DNA from: Piezodorus guildinii
Lineage: Eukaryota; Arthropoda; Insecta; Hemiptera; Pentatomidae
Length of the DNA stretch: 64,000 bases
Direction: 5' to 3'
Assembly (NCBI GenBank): GCA_023052935.1
Contig: CM041294.1
Coordinates: 83,066,974 to 83,130,973 of the forward strand
Position numbers and translations under genes: made by a program. Below the pieces are notes generated by a model. The model did no database searches. It saw only the letters and a list, made by a program, of their open reading frames with translations, and had not been told where the DNA came from. This document shows, in pieces, positions 41,568-54,200 of the stretch (positions are counted from its first letter, which is position 1; each line of letters starts with the position of its first letter).

Positions 41568-43184
41568 ATGGATCTCGACATGAATACTTCCTGTGACGAC
41601 TCGGCAGAGGAAACGCCCTTCTCGGAAATTAGCGAGTCAGATTCTCAATATTTGAAGCCGCGTCAGAAACGGCAAAGAGCTTTAAATCCTGGACCTGGAG
41701 ACTCTCCGAATAAGAAAAAAAATAAAGCGGTCAAAACCAAACAGGTTTCTAACCAAATAAATTCCCCACCAAAAACACGCAGTACCACTGCAGCCATCAA
41801 AAATGAGCATACGGCGCCGTCTACATCTACCACCACACCGTCTTCAGCGGCAGCACCATCGACCTCAACCGGCAACAATACTGTTGCAGCGAACAACTCA
41901 CACGTCATCCCGGGGCCCCAGGGGTTTTCTGATCCGGAGCCACCACCCATATTCGTTAATAATATATCAAATTTCATTACGTTTGGTCAAGAAATCGCCA
42001 ACTTGATCGGACAGCCAAACTTTAGATGTTTTTCCAGACTGAGCGATATCAAGATAAATACTAACTCAAAAGAAAATTACAAAAAGCTCGTAACCTATTT
42101 ATCTACCAAGAACTACGACTTCCACTGCTACCAGCTAAGGCAGGAAAAATCATACCGAGTGGTTTTAAGGGGACTCCACTCAACGACCCCCACTGACGCA
42201 ATTAAAAGAGCCCTGGAAGAGATAGGCCATACCGCTAGACACGTTACTTGCGTCTTACACCCCTCTGAAAAATACCCCCTTCTACTATTTTTCGTGGATT
42301 TGGAGCCAGCACAAAACAACCCGGATATATTTCAGGTGACGAGGCTATTATACTCAATCATCCGTTTTGAACAGCCCAGACAAAAATCAATAACAGTCCA
42401 GTGCACAAACTGTCAAAATTTAGGACACACCAAGTCCTATTGTCACCATCAGGCCCGGTGCGTCAAATGTGCCGGCCCGCACACATCTGAAAACTGCCCG
42501 AAATCAAGAAATGAGCCGGCAAAATGTGCTCTCTGTGGCGAAGGACACCCTGCCAGCTACAAAGGATGTGCGATTTATAAAAATCTATACAAACAAAAAT
42601 TTCATAGCCTGCAGTTAAAAATCACTGAACAGAAGAATTATACGCAGGCTCCTGTCGCTGACTCTTTGAACTTCCCAGACCTCAATCAACGCCAAGGTAA
42701 CATCACTCACCAGACGACTACCTCAACCAACATGGTAAAAGCCACAACACCTCTCTCTACAATCACCTCGCAAAATCAACAGCCTCGACGACAGGCGCCT
42801 CCAAAACCCCAACCCAGATCTCAAAACTCCCAACCTCAGCCTGAAGTTCCGCTCCAACCGATTCCCTCCCATCATCTGCCCTTACAGGCCAAATTACCAA
42901 CAGAAAAACCAAACCAAGTTCCACCCCGTCCTATTGTCCACACAAAACCAAATCCGCCTCCTCTATCATCCCAGAACGAACTTCCTCGTACCCCTCGACG
43001 GGTACAACCCACAAACAACAATCCTCCTCCAAGATCTCATACTCATCCCTCTCCTAATTCAAATCCTCCTGACATTTTTTCCATCTTGAATTCCTTCCTC
43101 TTGGACCTTCAAGAAACTATCAAACCTCTTATCACCCTTCTCACGCGAATCCTTTCTGAAATCCCATTTAATTTCCAACGATGA
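41568..43184 (+). CDS. Jockey-2 ORF1, Gag-like nucleic-acid-binding protein
   Basis: A 538-residue protein, the counterpart of Jockey-1 ORF1. The N-terminus is acidic then Lys-rich (1-60), followed by a Ser/Thr/Ala-rich linker. The core opens with PPPIFVNNISNF near 127. A PRE_C2HC-like region includes YRVVLRGLHSTTP and LLFFVDLEPA. Three zinc knuckles start near residue 280: CX2CX4HX4C, CX2CX3HX4C and CX2CX3HX6C, with identical spacing to Jockey-1. The C-terminal 150 residues are strongly Pro/Gln-rich, longer than in Jockey-1, which accounts for most of the extra length. The frame is fully open. Its TGA stop overlaps the ORF2 ATG as ATGA (43,181-43,184). Expected role: binding of element RNA in a ribonucleoprotein. 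It could still be translated even though ORF2 is broken. Confidence 0.9.
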   Translation: MDLDMNTSCDDSAEETPFSEISESDSQYLKPRQKRQRALNPGPGDSPNKKKNKAVKTKQVSNQINSPPKTRSTTAAIKNEHTAPSTSTTTPSSAAAPSTSTGNNTVAANNSHVIPGPQGFSDPEPPPIFVNNISNFITFGQEIANLIGQPNFRCFSRLSDIKINTNSKENYKKLVTYLSTKNYDFHCYQLRQEKSYRVVLRGLHSTTPTDAIKRALEEIGHTARHVTCVLHPSEKYPLLLFFVDLEPAQNNPDIFQVTRLLYSIIRFEQPRQKSITVQCTNCQNLGHTKSYCHHQARCVKCAGPHTSENCPKSRNEPAKCALCGEGHPASYKGCAIYKNLYKQKFHSLQLKITEQKNYTQAPVADSLNFPDLNQRQGNITHQTTTSTNMVKATTPLSTITSQNQQPRRQAPPKPQPRSQNSQPQPEVPLQPIPSHHLPLQAKLPTEKPNQVPPRPIVHTKPNPPPLSSQNELPRTPRRVQPTNNNPPPRSHTHPSPNSNPPDIFSILNSFLLDLQETIKPLITLLTRILSEIPFNFQR

Positions 43185-45816
43185 GTGTAAAGCCCCTAGC
43201 TGTCCTCTTTTGGAACGCTAACGGCCTACTTCAACACCGTGACGAACTCGACATATTCCTCCATGACAACCATATTGATATAGCACTACTGACTGAAACA
43301 CATTTCACTCAACGATCACGTTTTTACATACGAGACTATATTACTTACAGAACTGACCACCCAGACAACACTGCCCATGCGGGTTCTTGCATCCTTATTC
43401 ATAAATCCATTTCACATTCCTATGTCCCTTCTACTCCAACTGATGCTATACAATCGACCTCTGTATCCATTTCAAATCATCCTTCTCATGTAACTTTCGC
43501 AGCTGTATACTGTCCTCCAGGTAATGCCGTTTCATTTAACTGCCTCAACTCCTTATTCCTTTTCCTCGGACCGCGCTTTATTGGTGGAGGAGACTATAAT
43601 GCTAAACACCAACGATGGGGTTGTCGAACATCCAATACCCGTGGAAATATCCTCTCCCGTGTTTCATCTTCAAATAGCTATTCCATCCTCTCGCCCATGA
43701 ATCCCACTTACTGGTCTACATCCCGAAAAAAAACATCCTGATATCCTAGATATATTCGTCACCTCCCAGCTTTCCTCCTCACATACATCTGTTAAATCCT
43801 TGAATGACCTCTCATCCGACCACAGTCCAGTTCTGCTTTCTTTGCATTCGGGCTTTGTTCCTAGGCCAATCCCTCCTAAATTGATCCTTGGACGAGTGGA
43901 CTGGGACGGATTTCGGACAGACTTGGAGACAAAACTGGACTTAAGAATCTCACTAAAGACTAAACTAGATATTAACAGAGCCGTAGAACAACTTACTGAC
44001 TCAATAGGTAGCAGCATACGTGATAACACTACAAACACCTACAACAATAACACTCAACAGACTAACCTGCCACAGCACATTCGAATCTTATTAAGGGAAA
44101 AACGAAGAGCTAGATCGAAGTGGCATAGGACTAGATACCCAGCTGACAAAACTATTTATACCACTCTGACTAACAAACTTAAAGCAGAAATCAGAAAATT
44201 CAAAATTCAAAACATACTGAATACGACAGAAAATCTCACTACGACTGATAAATCACTTTGGACTACCACTAAGAAATTACTTCAGTTCAAAGATTTTAAT
44301 CATCCTCTCCTCAATGAATCTCAATCTTGGACCAGATCCGATGAAGAAAAATCCCAAACATTCGCTCAGCACCTCTTTGAAACCTACAATCCGCATCCTA
44401 ATATATTTAATCACCATCACCTTGAGTGCGTTGAAGCAGAGCTGGATATTCCACTCCAATTGGCCCTCCCTCCCAAAGCATTTCATCCTTCAGAAATCTC
44501 AAACATAATCCACATATTACCTTCCCGTAAAGCTCCTGGACACGATCTAATCACTCCCAATATTCTAAAACAACTTCCCAGAAAATCCATTCTATTCCTT
44601 ACCTATATTTACAATGCCGTTCTCCGAACCACATATTTTCCTAAATCCTGGAAGTTAGCCATTGTTAAAATGATCCCTAAACCTAAAAAGCCGCTGGAAC
44701 TCCCTTCCTCTTACCGTCCTATATCTCTTTTACCCACTATGGGTAAAATCCTGGAAAGACTAATCCTTAAACGACTCTATCCTATCCTAGAGACGTTTCA
44801 GATAATCCGGATCACCAGTTTGGATTTCGCTCATCCCACTCCACCATCCAACAATGTCATCGTGTGGTGGATGTTGTCTCTTCAGCATTGGAGCGCGGAT
44901 TGTACTGCACGGGAGCCTTCCTCGACGTAGAACAGGCCTTTGACCGAGTTTGGCACCCAGGACTGCTTTACAAGCTCCGAAAATTCCTTCCACCTACATA
45001 CTACCTCATCATCCAGTCTTACCTCTCTGAAAGATCCTTCAAAATAAACCACAATAGTTCCTATTCATCCCTTTTTACTCAGTCTGCTGGTGTCCCTCAA
45101 GGTAGTATCCTTGGACCCATCCTCTACACAGTCTATACAGCTGATATCCCAACCCATCCCAACACTTTCCTTTCTACCTATGCTGATGACACTTGTGTGT
45201 TATCAGTCAATAACGATCCTAATATTGCCTCTCAAACTCTTCAATCCCATATCAGAGAGCTTGAGATATGGTGTCAGAATTGGAGAATCAAAATCAATTC
45301 CAACAAATCCCACCAAATTACCTTTACCCTTCGTCGTAAACCTATGACATCCTGCCCTACAGTTTCCTTTAATAATATTCCGCTTGTTCCAGTTGAACAG
45401 ATCCGCTACCTAGGACTACTACATGACAAACGTCTAACATGGAATCCCCATACACGACTGAAACGACAAGAAACTGCCCGTCGCTTTCGCTTACTACAAC
45501 ACTTACTGGACAGACGCTCCAACCTTCCACTTATCTACAAAAGGCTCATCTATATCACCATCATAAGACTTACGGAGTTGAGCTTTGGGGCTCTACGAAA
45601 CCATCAAATTCTTCCCGTATTCAATCCTTACAATCCAAAATCCTTCGAAAAATCCTCAATGCTCCTTACTTTGTCACAAATAAACTCATCCATAAAGACC
45701 TTAACATCCCATATGTTGCTGATTTGGCCCGAACCAAGTATCAATCCTTCCATGACAAACTCCACTCCCACTCTAATCCTCTAGTTTCAATTCTTGCTTC
45801 CCTCTTCAATTCCTGA
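43181..45816 (+). pseudogene. Jockey-2 ORF2, endonuclease-reverse transcriptase with frameshifts
   Basis: The frame opens at 43,181 with the endonuclease: LFWNANG, LLTETHF and GGDYNAKHQRWG. It breaks at an A8 run (43,726-43,733) and continues in another frame with LSSDHSPVLL, APGHDLITP and SSYRPISLLP. A second frameshift falls at about 44,800-44,812, just before the GFR box. The third frame holds FLDVEQAFDRVWHPG, AGVPQGSILGP, TYADDTCVL (the YADD catalytic box, about 45,177-45,203) and YLGLLHDKRLTW. A third shift with a short deletion at about 45,560-45,572 precedes TYGVELWG and the C-terminus, ending at the stop at 45,816. All catalytic residues remain, so the damage is recent or partly due to sequencing indels. 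As written it cannot make an active enzyme. Confidence 0.92.
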
Positions 45817-46069
45817 CAATGCTACGAGGCGCCTGAAAAGAAGATGGCCTCGAGACCTTCTAGTTTAGTTACTTAGTGGAGTGATGCCAATGGGCGTTTT
45901 CTCTTCGCGTTTTTTTCATGTATTTTATCATTATTAACATATTTACTTGTTGTATTACAAAATACAGTAGTAAATTTCAATAAAAATATTAAAAAAAAAA
46001 AAAAAATCTAAAAATATTAAATATGGTTAGGTGAACTTTTAATTTCAAAACGTTTAAATGACCACTATG

Positions 46070-46110
46070 TTTAATACTTTCACTTACAAATATATATAAA
46101 TACAGAAATA
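46070..46110 (+). mobile_element. HINE-like 5' terminus, fragment
   Basis: ACTTTCACTTAC then AAATATATATAAATAC. Only the subterminal repeat is recognisable. Confidence 0.45.
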
Positions 46111-46284
46111 AATATAAAAAAGAAAGAAAAAAATTTAGATAGAAAATAAATACAAGAAGGATTAATATTTCAACCGGCAAAATTCGAGTTTTTAAAGCCA
46201 ATACAGGTGTAAGATCCCTTCAATCCAAATAGTCAATTCTTGCAAGTCCTGGCTTCAAAAATTAAAATTCTGAAAATTGATATT

Positions 46285-46556
46285 TTAGCCATTTATATGC
46301 TGAGATGTGCATCGTGGAGACTGAAATGGGCGAGTAAAGTTGTTGGGCTCGATGAGGAGCGGATTCCGAGAAAGTTGGTATTCGATGATCCGACTGGTAG
46401 GCGTCCGAAAGGTAGGCCGAAGCGTAGATGGGAGGATTGCGATAAGGCTGATCTCGGGGGCTTGGGCTTGAATGGTAAACATTGTACGAGTCTGTGTAGG
46501 CGGATTTTGGTGGTATCGGCATCAAACCTTCGGGTTCGCTAAGCCTATTATTATTA
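46285..46556 (+). pseudogene. RTE-A LINE, 3'-end fragment
   Basis: Plus strand reads VVGLDEERIPRKLVF, TGRRPKGRPKRRWEDC, DLGGLGLNG and VVSASNLRVR, then the CCTTCGGGTTCGCTAAG block and (ATT)n tail. This is the same 3' end as at 284 and 11,082 and has an open frame of 100 codons, the least damaged copy of this end. Confidence 0.85.
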
Positions 46557-46917
46557 TATGCTGAAGATGATTGGTAAGCTTTTGAACAAAATAAAAATCT
46601 ACTTACGTCGGGCAGATGAATTGATTTTTTTTTCAATATTTCGATTGTACGTATCTTGAAATGTAAAACCTTAAGTATTAAGGGGAGAAAGATTTTTCTA
46701 GGTCGATAAGAAAGTTTCATTATTGAAAATAGTTTTTTGTTTTTTAAATGGGTGAAATATGAAAGTATTTGATAACCAACCGATATAATAAACATTGAAA
46801 TAATTTTCCTTGTTTATTTTATTTTTAATCTCAAAGATAATAGTATTATAGACATGTAGTACAAAGTTAAAGATTTTATAAGAAAAATATAGCACAAAAA
46901 CGAAAGATAAAATTTAA
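46557..46917. other. No recognisable gene
   Basis: A+T-rich. A 177-codon minus-strand frame spans this stretch and the LINE fragment in antisense; I see no domain in it. Confidence 0.5.
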
Positions 46918-47305
46918 TCTTACATCATACAGCTGAACGCCCGACATATTACATCAAATTTTCGCCACTCTTTTACGTTTTTTCTCAAAAACATTGCTCA
47001 CAATTTTGATTAAGCTCACTTAATGTATGTAAAGTTTAATGGGCTTTAATATAATTTAGGTTTTATTCTGATATAAATAGTCTGACTAGGCTTAAATGCT
47101 GATACTTTAAATTGTCTTCCTCAAAAATACCTTTAATTTTGTAGATTAGAAATAATTAATCGTATCACCTTATTAGCATTGATAAAAAACGACTAAATAT
47201 ACAAGTTGAATGTATTTGATAATTAACCAAAGGAGAAAGAGAGACATTTTTATAAAAAAATTATTCAACATAAGAATGGTAATATAGATATATGCCGTTG
47301 GCATG
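46918..47305 (+). mobile_element. HINE-like central part
   Basis: ACGCCCGACATATTACATC, GGGCTTTAATATAATTTAGG, ACCTTTAATTTTGTAGATT and ATGCCGTTGGCATGG follow family order. The 5' end is missing. It is cut by the LINE end at 47,308. Confidence 0.75.
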
Positions 47306-47307
47306 GA

Positions 47308-47424
47308 TGAGGGGAATAGTTTACACATGCTCAATTTGTAATAGTAAGGATGATGAAAATTTAATTCATTTTTTAAGTACGTGTACGTCATTTAATATTT
47401 TAGGAACAAGTATTTTGGAGAGTG
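47308..47424 (+). pseudogene. LINE C-terminal zinc-knuckle-like remnant
   Basis: Plus-strand reading YTCSICNSKDDENLIHFLST followed by CTSF has a C-X2-C-X8-H-X4-C arrangement with the E..IHFL core seen at the C-terminus of several non-LTR reverse transcriptases. It leads without a break into the 201-bp tandem repeat. Confidence 0.6.
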
Positions 47425-48228
47425 TATTTTAACTGAAAACAAAATAATAGAAATTTTAAATGGAAAAATTGGAACTCATTATATAGATTCATGAAATGTG
47501 CTGTAAACTATAGAGATTTGTTAATTAAGGAACTCAACTACAATAAATAAATAAACAGAAAATAAGTTGTTACAGATAAGTTGTATTTATATTTTTAATT
47601 CTATATGGAAGCAAGTAGATTATTGTATTTTAACTGAAAACAAAATAATAGAAGTTTTAAATGGAAATAATTGGAACTCATTATATGATTCATGAAATGT
47701 GCTGTAACTATAGAGATTTGTTAATTAAGGAACCAACTACAATAAATAATAAACAGAAAATAAGTTGTTACAGATAAGTTGTATTTATATATTTTTAATT
47801 CTATATGGGAAGCAAGTAGATTATTGTATTTTAACTGAAAACAAAATAATAGAAGTTTTAAATGGAAATAATTGGAACTCATTATATAGATTCATGAAAT
47901 GTGCTGTAAACTTTTGAGATTTGTTAATTAAGGAATCAACTACAATAAATAAATAAACAGAAAATAAGTTGTTACAGATAAGTTGTATTTAATATTTTTT
48001 AATTCTATATGGGAAGCAAGTAGATTATTGTATTTTAACTGAAACAAAATAATTAGAAGTTTTAAATGGAAATAATTGGAACTCATTATTTTAGATTCAT
48101 GAAATGTGCTGTAAACTATAGAGATTTGTTAATTAAGGAACTCAACTACAATAAATAAATAAACAGAAAATAAGTTGTTACAGATAAGTTGTATTTATAT
48201 TTTTAATTCTATATGGGAAGCAAGTAGT
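47424..48228 (+). repeat. Four tandem 201-bp copies of a LINE 3' end
   Basis: Units begin TGTATTTTAACTGAAAAC near 47,424, 47,625, 47,826 and 48,029. Each holds the last 40 or so codons of the LINE frame (ENKIIEVLNG, NSLYRFMKCAVNYRDLL) and a short 3' UTR. Differences between units are mostly 1-bp indels. Confidence 0.9.
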
Positions 48229-48270
48229 ATTGCACTATCTTTTGACAATAGTGTATATTAGTTTCATTTT

Positions 48271-51200
48271 TACTTTCACTTACTTATATATATAGTAAGG
48301 AAAGTATTGCGATCGTGAAAATTTTCGAATTCCAGTTTTCAACGGAAATACACGTTTTAGGGTCCCTGAGTCCAAATAACCAAGACCCGCAAAAAGGTCT
48401 GTGTGTGTGTCTGTGTGTCTGTGTGTGTGTGTGTGTGGTAACTCCCGGGCGGAAACGGTAAGTCCTATGAAACTGAAATTTCTTTATTAAAGACAACTAT
48501 ACGCCCGAGACGTGGCAAAACTTTTTTCATCAAAATGAGCTTACCAGAAAAGGCACTTTATACTATGCATTTTGCACCTTTTTTTCGATTTTCTCAAAAA
48601 CGGTTCCGACGATTTTGATTAAACTCGCTATATCGATGTAAAATTAAATGGGCTTTAATATCATGTAGGTTTTATTTGGATAAAAATGGTCTGACAGGGC
48701 TTAAATGCCGATATTTTAAATTTTCTTCCTCTAAAGTACCTTTAATTTTTTAGATTCAATAATAATAACTAGATTATCTTGTTAGCGCTGATGAAAAACA
48801 GGTAAATATATAAATTCAATAAATTCGATACCCGACTAAAGGAGAAAACAAAAAAATATATTTTTACTTTCACTTACTATATATAGTAAGGAAAGTATTG
48901 CGATCGTGAAAATTTTCGAATTCCAGTTTTCAACGGAAATACACGTTTTAGGGTCCCGTAGTCCAAATAACCAAGTCCCCAAAAAGGTCTGTGTGTGTGT
49001 GTGTGTGTGTGTTGTGTGTTGTGTGTGTGTGTGTGTGTGTGGTAACTCCCGGGCGGAAACGGTAAGTCCTATGAAACTGAAATTTCATATTTAAGACAAC
49101 TATACGCCCGAGACGTGACAAAACTTTTTTCATCAAAATGAGCTTACCAGAAGAGGCACTTTATACCATGCATTTTGCACCTTTTTTCGATTTTCTCAAA
49201 AACGGTTCCGACGATTTTCATTAAACTCGCTATATCGATGTAAAATTAAATGGGCTTTAATATCATGTAGGTTTTATTTGGATAAAAATGGTCTGACAGG
49301 GTTTAAATGCCGATATTTTAAATTTTCTTCCTCTAAAGTACCTTTAATTTTTTAGATTCAATAATAATAACTAGATTATCTTGTTAGCGCTGATGAAAAA
49401 CAGGTAAATATATAAATTGAATAAATTCGATACCCAACTAAAGGAGAAAACAGAAAAAATATATTTTTACTTTCACTTACTATATATAGAAAGGAAGTAT
49501 TGCGATCGTGAAAATTTTCTAATTCCAGTTTTCAACGGAAATACACGTTTTAGGGTCCCCTGAGTCCAAATAACCAAGACCCGCAAAAAGGTCTGTGTGT
49601 GTGTCTGTGTGTGTGTGTGTGTGTGTGTGGTAACTCCCGGGCGGAAAACGGTAAGTCCTATGAAACTGAAATTTCATATTTAAGAAACCTATACGCCCGA
49701 GACGTGGCAAAACTTTTTTCATCAAAATGAGCTTACCAGAAGAGGCACTTTATACCATGCATTTTGCACCTTTTTTCGATTTTCTCAAAAACGTTCCGAC
49801 GATTTTGATTAAACTCGCTATATCGATGTAAAATTAAATGGGCTTTAATATCATGTAGGTTTTATTTGGATAAAAATGGTCTGACAGGGCTTAAATGCCG
49901 ATATTTTAAATTTTCTTCCTCTAAAGTACCTTTAATTTTTTAGATTCAATAATAATAACTAGATTATCTTGTTAGGCTGATGAAAAACAGGTAAAATTAT
50001 AAATTCAATAAATTCGATACCCGACTAAAGGAGAAAACAGAAAAATATATATTTTTACTTTCACTTACTATATATAGTAAGGAAAGTATTGCGATCGTGA
50101 AAATTTTCGAATTCCAGTTTTCAACGGAAATACACGTTTTAGGGTTCCCGTAGTCCAAATAACCAAGTCCCGCAAAAAGGTCTGTGTGTGTGTGTTGTGT
50201 GTGTGTGTGTGTGGTAATCCCGGGCGGAAACGGTAAGTCCTATGAAACTGAAATTTCATATTTAAGACAACTATACGCCCGAGACGTGACAAAACTTTTT
50301 TCATCAAAATGAGCTTACCAGAAGAGGCACTTTATACCATGCATTTTGCACCTTTTTTCGATTTTCTCAAAAACGGTTCCGACGATTTTCATTAAACTCG
50401 CTATATCGATGTAAAATTAAATGGGCTTTAATATCATGTAGGTTTTATTTGGATAAAAATGGTCTGACAGGGTTTAAATGCCGATATTTTAAATTTTCTT
50501 CCTCTAAAGTACCTTTAATTTTTTAGATTCAATAATAATAACTAGATTATCTTGTTAGCGCTGATGAAAAACAGGTAAATATATAAATTGAATAAATTCG
50601 ATACCCAACTAAAGGAGAAAACAGAAAAAATATATTTTTACTTTCACTTACTATATATAGTAAGGAAAGTATTGCGATCGTGAAAATTTTCTGAATTCCA
50701 GTTTTCAACGGAAATACACGTTTTAGGGTCCCCTGAGTCCAAATAACCAAGACCCGCAAAAAGGTCTGTGTGTGTGTGTCTGGTGTGTGTGGTGTGTGTG
50801 TGTGGTAACTCCCGGGCGGAAACGGTAAGTCCTATGAAACTGAAATTTCATATTTAAGAAAACCTATACGCCCGAGACGTGGCAAAACTTTTTTCATCAA
50901 AATGAGCTTACCAGAAGAGGCACTTTATACCATGCATTTTGCACCTTTTTTCGATTTTCTCAAAAACTGTTCCGACGATTTTGATTAAACTCGCTATATC
51001 GATGTAAAATTAAATGGGCTTTAATATCATGTAGGTTTTATTTGGATAAAAATGGTCTGACAGGGCTTAAATGCCGATATTTTAAATTTTCTTCCTCTAA
51101 AGTACCTTTAATTTTTTAGATTCAATAATAATAACTAGATTATCTTGTTAGCGCTGATGAAAAACAGGTAAATATATAAATTCAATAAATTCGATACCCG

Positions 51201-54200
51201 ACTAAAGGAGAAAACAGAAAAAATATATTTTTACTTTCACTTACTATATATAGTAAGGAAAGTATTGCGATCGTGAAAATTTTCGAATTCCAGTTTTCAA
51301 CGGAAATACACGTTTTAGGGTTCCCGAGTCCAAATAACCAAGTCCCGCAAAAAGGTCTGTGTGTGTGTGTGTGTGTGTCTGTGTGTGTGTGTGTGTGAAC
51401 TCCCGGGCGGAAACGGTAAGTCCTTTGAAACTGAAATTTCATATTTAAGAAACTATACGCCCGAGACGTGGACAAAACTTTTTTCATCAAAATGAGCTTA
51501 CCAGAAGAGGCACTTTATACCATGCATTTTGCACCTTTTTTCGATTTTCTCAAAAACGGTTCCGACGATTTCATTAAACTCGCTATATCGATGTAAAATT
51601 AAATGGGCTTTAATATCATGTAGGTTTTATTTGGATAAAAATGGTCTGACAGGGTCTTAAATGCCGATATTTTAAATTTTCTTTCTCTAAAGTACCTTTA
51701 ATTTTTTAGATTCAATAATAATAACTAGATTATCTTGTTAGCGCTGATGAAAAACAGGTAAATATATAAATTGAATAAATTCGATACCCAACTAAAGGAG
51801 AAAACAGAAAAAATATATTTTTACTTTCACTTACTATATATAGTAAGGAAAGTATTGCGATCGTGAAAATTTTCGAATTCCAGTTTTCAACGGAAATACA
51901 CGTTTTAGGGTTCCCTGAGTCCAAATAACCAAGCCCGCAAAAAGGTCTGTGTGTGTGTCTGTGTGTGTGTGTGTGTGTGTTGGTAACTCCCGGGCGGAAA
52001 CGGTAAGTCCTATGAAACTGAAATTTCATATTTAAGAAACCTATACGCCCGAGACGTGGCAAAACTTTTTTCATCAAAATGAGCTTACCAGAAGAGGCAC
52101 TTTATACCATGCATTTTGCACCTTTTTTCGATTTTCTCAAAAACGGTTCCGACGATTTTGATTAAACTCGCTATATCGATGTAAAATTAAATGGACTTTA
52201 ATATCATGTAGGTTTTATTTGGATAAAAATGGTTCTGACAGGCTTAAATGCCGATATTTTAAATTTTTATTCTAAAGTACCTTTAATTTTTTAGATTCAA
52301 TAATAATAATAGATTATCTTGTTAGCGCTGATGAAAAACAGGTAAATATATAAATTGAATAAATTCGATACCCAACTAAAGGAGAAAACAGAAAAATATA
52401 TTTTTACTTTCACTTACTATATATAGTAGGAAAGTATTGCGATCGTGAAAATTTTCTAATTCCAGTTTTCAACGGAAATACACGTTTTAGGGTCCCCTGA
52501 GTCCAAATAACCAAGACCCGCAAAAAGGTCGTGTGTTCTGTGTGTGTGTGTGTGTGTGTAACTCCCGGGCGGAAACGGTAAGTCTATGAACTGAAATTTC
52601 ATATTTAAGAAACCTATACGCCCAGACGTGGCAAAACTTTTTCATCATAATGAGCTACCAGAAGAGGCACTTTATTCCCATGCATTTTGCACTCTTTTTC
52701 GATTTTTCTCAAAAACTGTTCCGACGATTTTGATTAAACTCGCTATATCGATGTAAAATTAAATGGGCTTTAATATCATGTAGGTTTTATTTGATAAAAA
52801 TGGTCTGACAGGGCTTAAATGCCGATATTTTAAATTTTCTTCCTCTAAAGTACCTTTAATTTTTTAGATTCAATAATAATAACTAGATTATCTTGTAGCG
52901 TGATAAAAACAGTAAATATAAAATTAATAAATTCGATACCGACTAAAGGAGAAAACAGAAAAATATATATTTTTACTTTCACATTACTATATATAGTAAG
53001 GAAAGTATTGCGATCGTGAAAATATTTTCGAATTCCAGTTTTTCAACGGAAATACACGTTTTAGGGTTCCCGTATCCAAATAACCAAGTCCGCAAAAGGT
53101 CGTGTGTGTGTGTGTTGTGTGTCTGTTTGTGTGTGTGTGGTAACTCCCGGGGAAACGGTAAGTCCTTTTGAAACTGAAATTTTCATATTTAAGACAACTA
53201 TACGCCCGAAAACGTGACAAAACTTTTTTCATCAAAATGAGCTTACCAGAAGAGCACTTATACCATGCATTTTGCACCTTTTTTCGATTTTCTCAAAAAA
53301 CGGTTCGACGATTTTCATTAAACTGCTATATCGATGTAAAATTAAATGGGCTTTAATATCATGTAGGTTTTATTTGGATAAAAATGGTCTGACAGGGTTT
53401 AAATGCCGATATTTTAAATTTTTTTCTTAAAGTACCTTTAATTTTTTAGATTCAATAATAATAACTAGATTATCTTGTTAGCGCTGATGAAAAACAGGTA
53501 AATATATAAATAGAATAAATTCGATACCAACTAAAGGAGAAAACAGAAAAAATATTATTTTTACTTTCACTTACTATATATAAGTAAGGAAAGTATTGCG
53601 ATCGTGAAAATTTTCGAATTCCAGTTTTCAACGGAAATACACGTTTTAGGGTCCCCTGAGTCCAAATAACCAAGACCCGCAAAAAGGTCTGTGTGTGTGT
53701 CTGTTGTGTGTGTGTGTGTGTGTGGTAACTCCCGGCGGAAACGGTAAGTCCTATGAAACTGAAATTTCATATTAAGAAACTATACGCCCGAGACGTGGCA
53801 AAACTTTTTTCATCAAAATGAGCTTACCAGAAGAGGCACTTTATACATGCATTTTGCACCTTTTTTCGATTTTCTCAAAAACGGTTCCGACGATTTTGAT
53901 TAAACTCGCTATATCGATGTAAAATTAAATGGACTTTTATATCATGTAGGTTTTATTTGGATAAAAATGGTCTGACAGGGCTTAAATGCCGATATTTTAA
54001 ATTTTCTTATTCTAAAGTACCTTTAATTTTTAGATTCAATAATAATAACTAGATTATCTTGTTAGCGCTGATGAAAAACAGGTAAATATATAAATTGAAT
54101 AAATTCGATACCCAACTAAAGGAGAAAACAGAAAAAATATATTTTTACTTTCACTTACTATATATAGTAAGGAAAGTATTGCGATCGTGAAAATTTTCGA

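Larger units (their letters stand above)
40997..46004 (+). mobile_element. Jockey-2, full-length but broken non-LTR retrotransposon
   Basis: About 5.0 kb. AATCTAAAAA at 40,987-40,996 and 46,005-46,014 is a plausible 10-bp target duplication, weakened by its A/T-rich content. It has a 5' UTR of about 570 bp, an open ORF1, an ORF2 with three frameshifts, a 3' UTR of about 170 bp, AATAAA at about 45,979-45,984 and a poly(A) tail. Proteins are clearly related to Jockey-1 but the nucleotide sequence has diverged, so it is a separate family. Confidence 0.85.

Noticed and set aside
46262..46795. 177-codon minus-strand ORF
   Set aside because: Its first part is antisense to an RTE-A fragment whose plus strand has clear LINE motifs. 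No domain is visible in the antisense reading.
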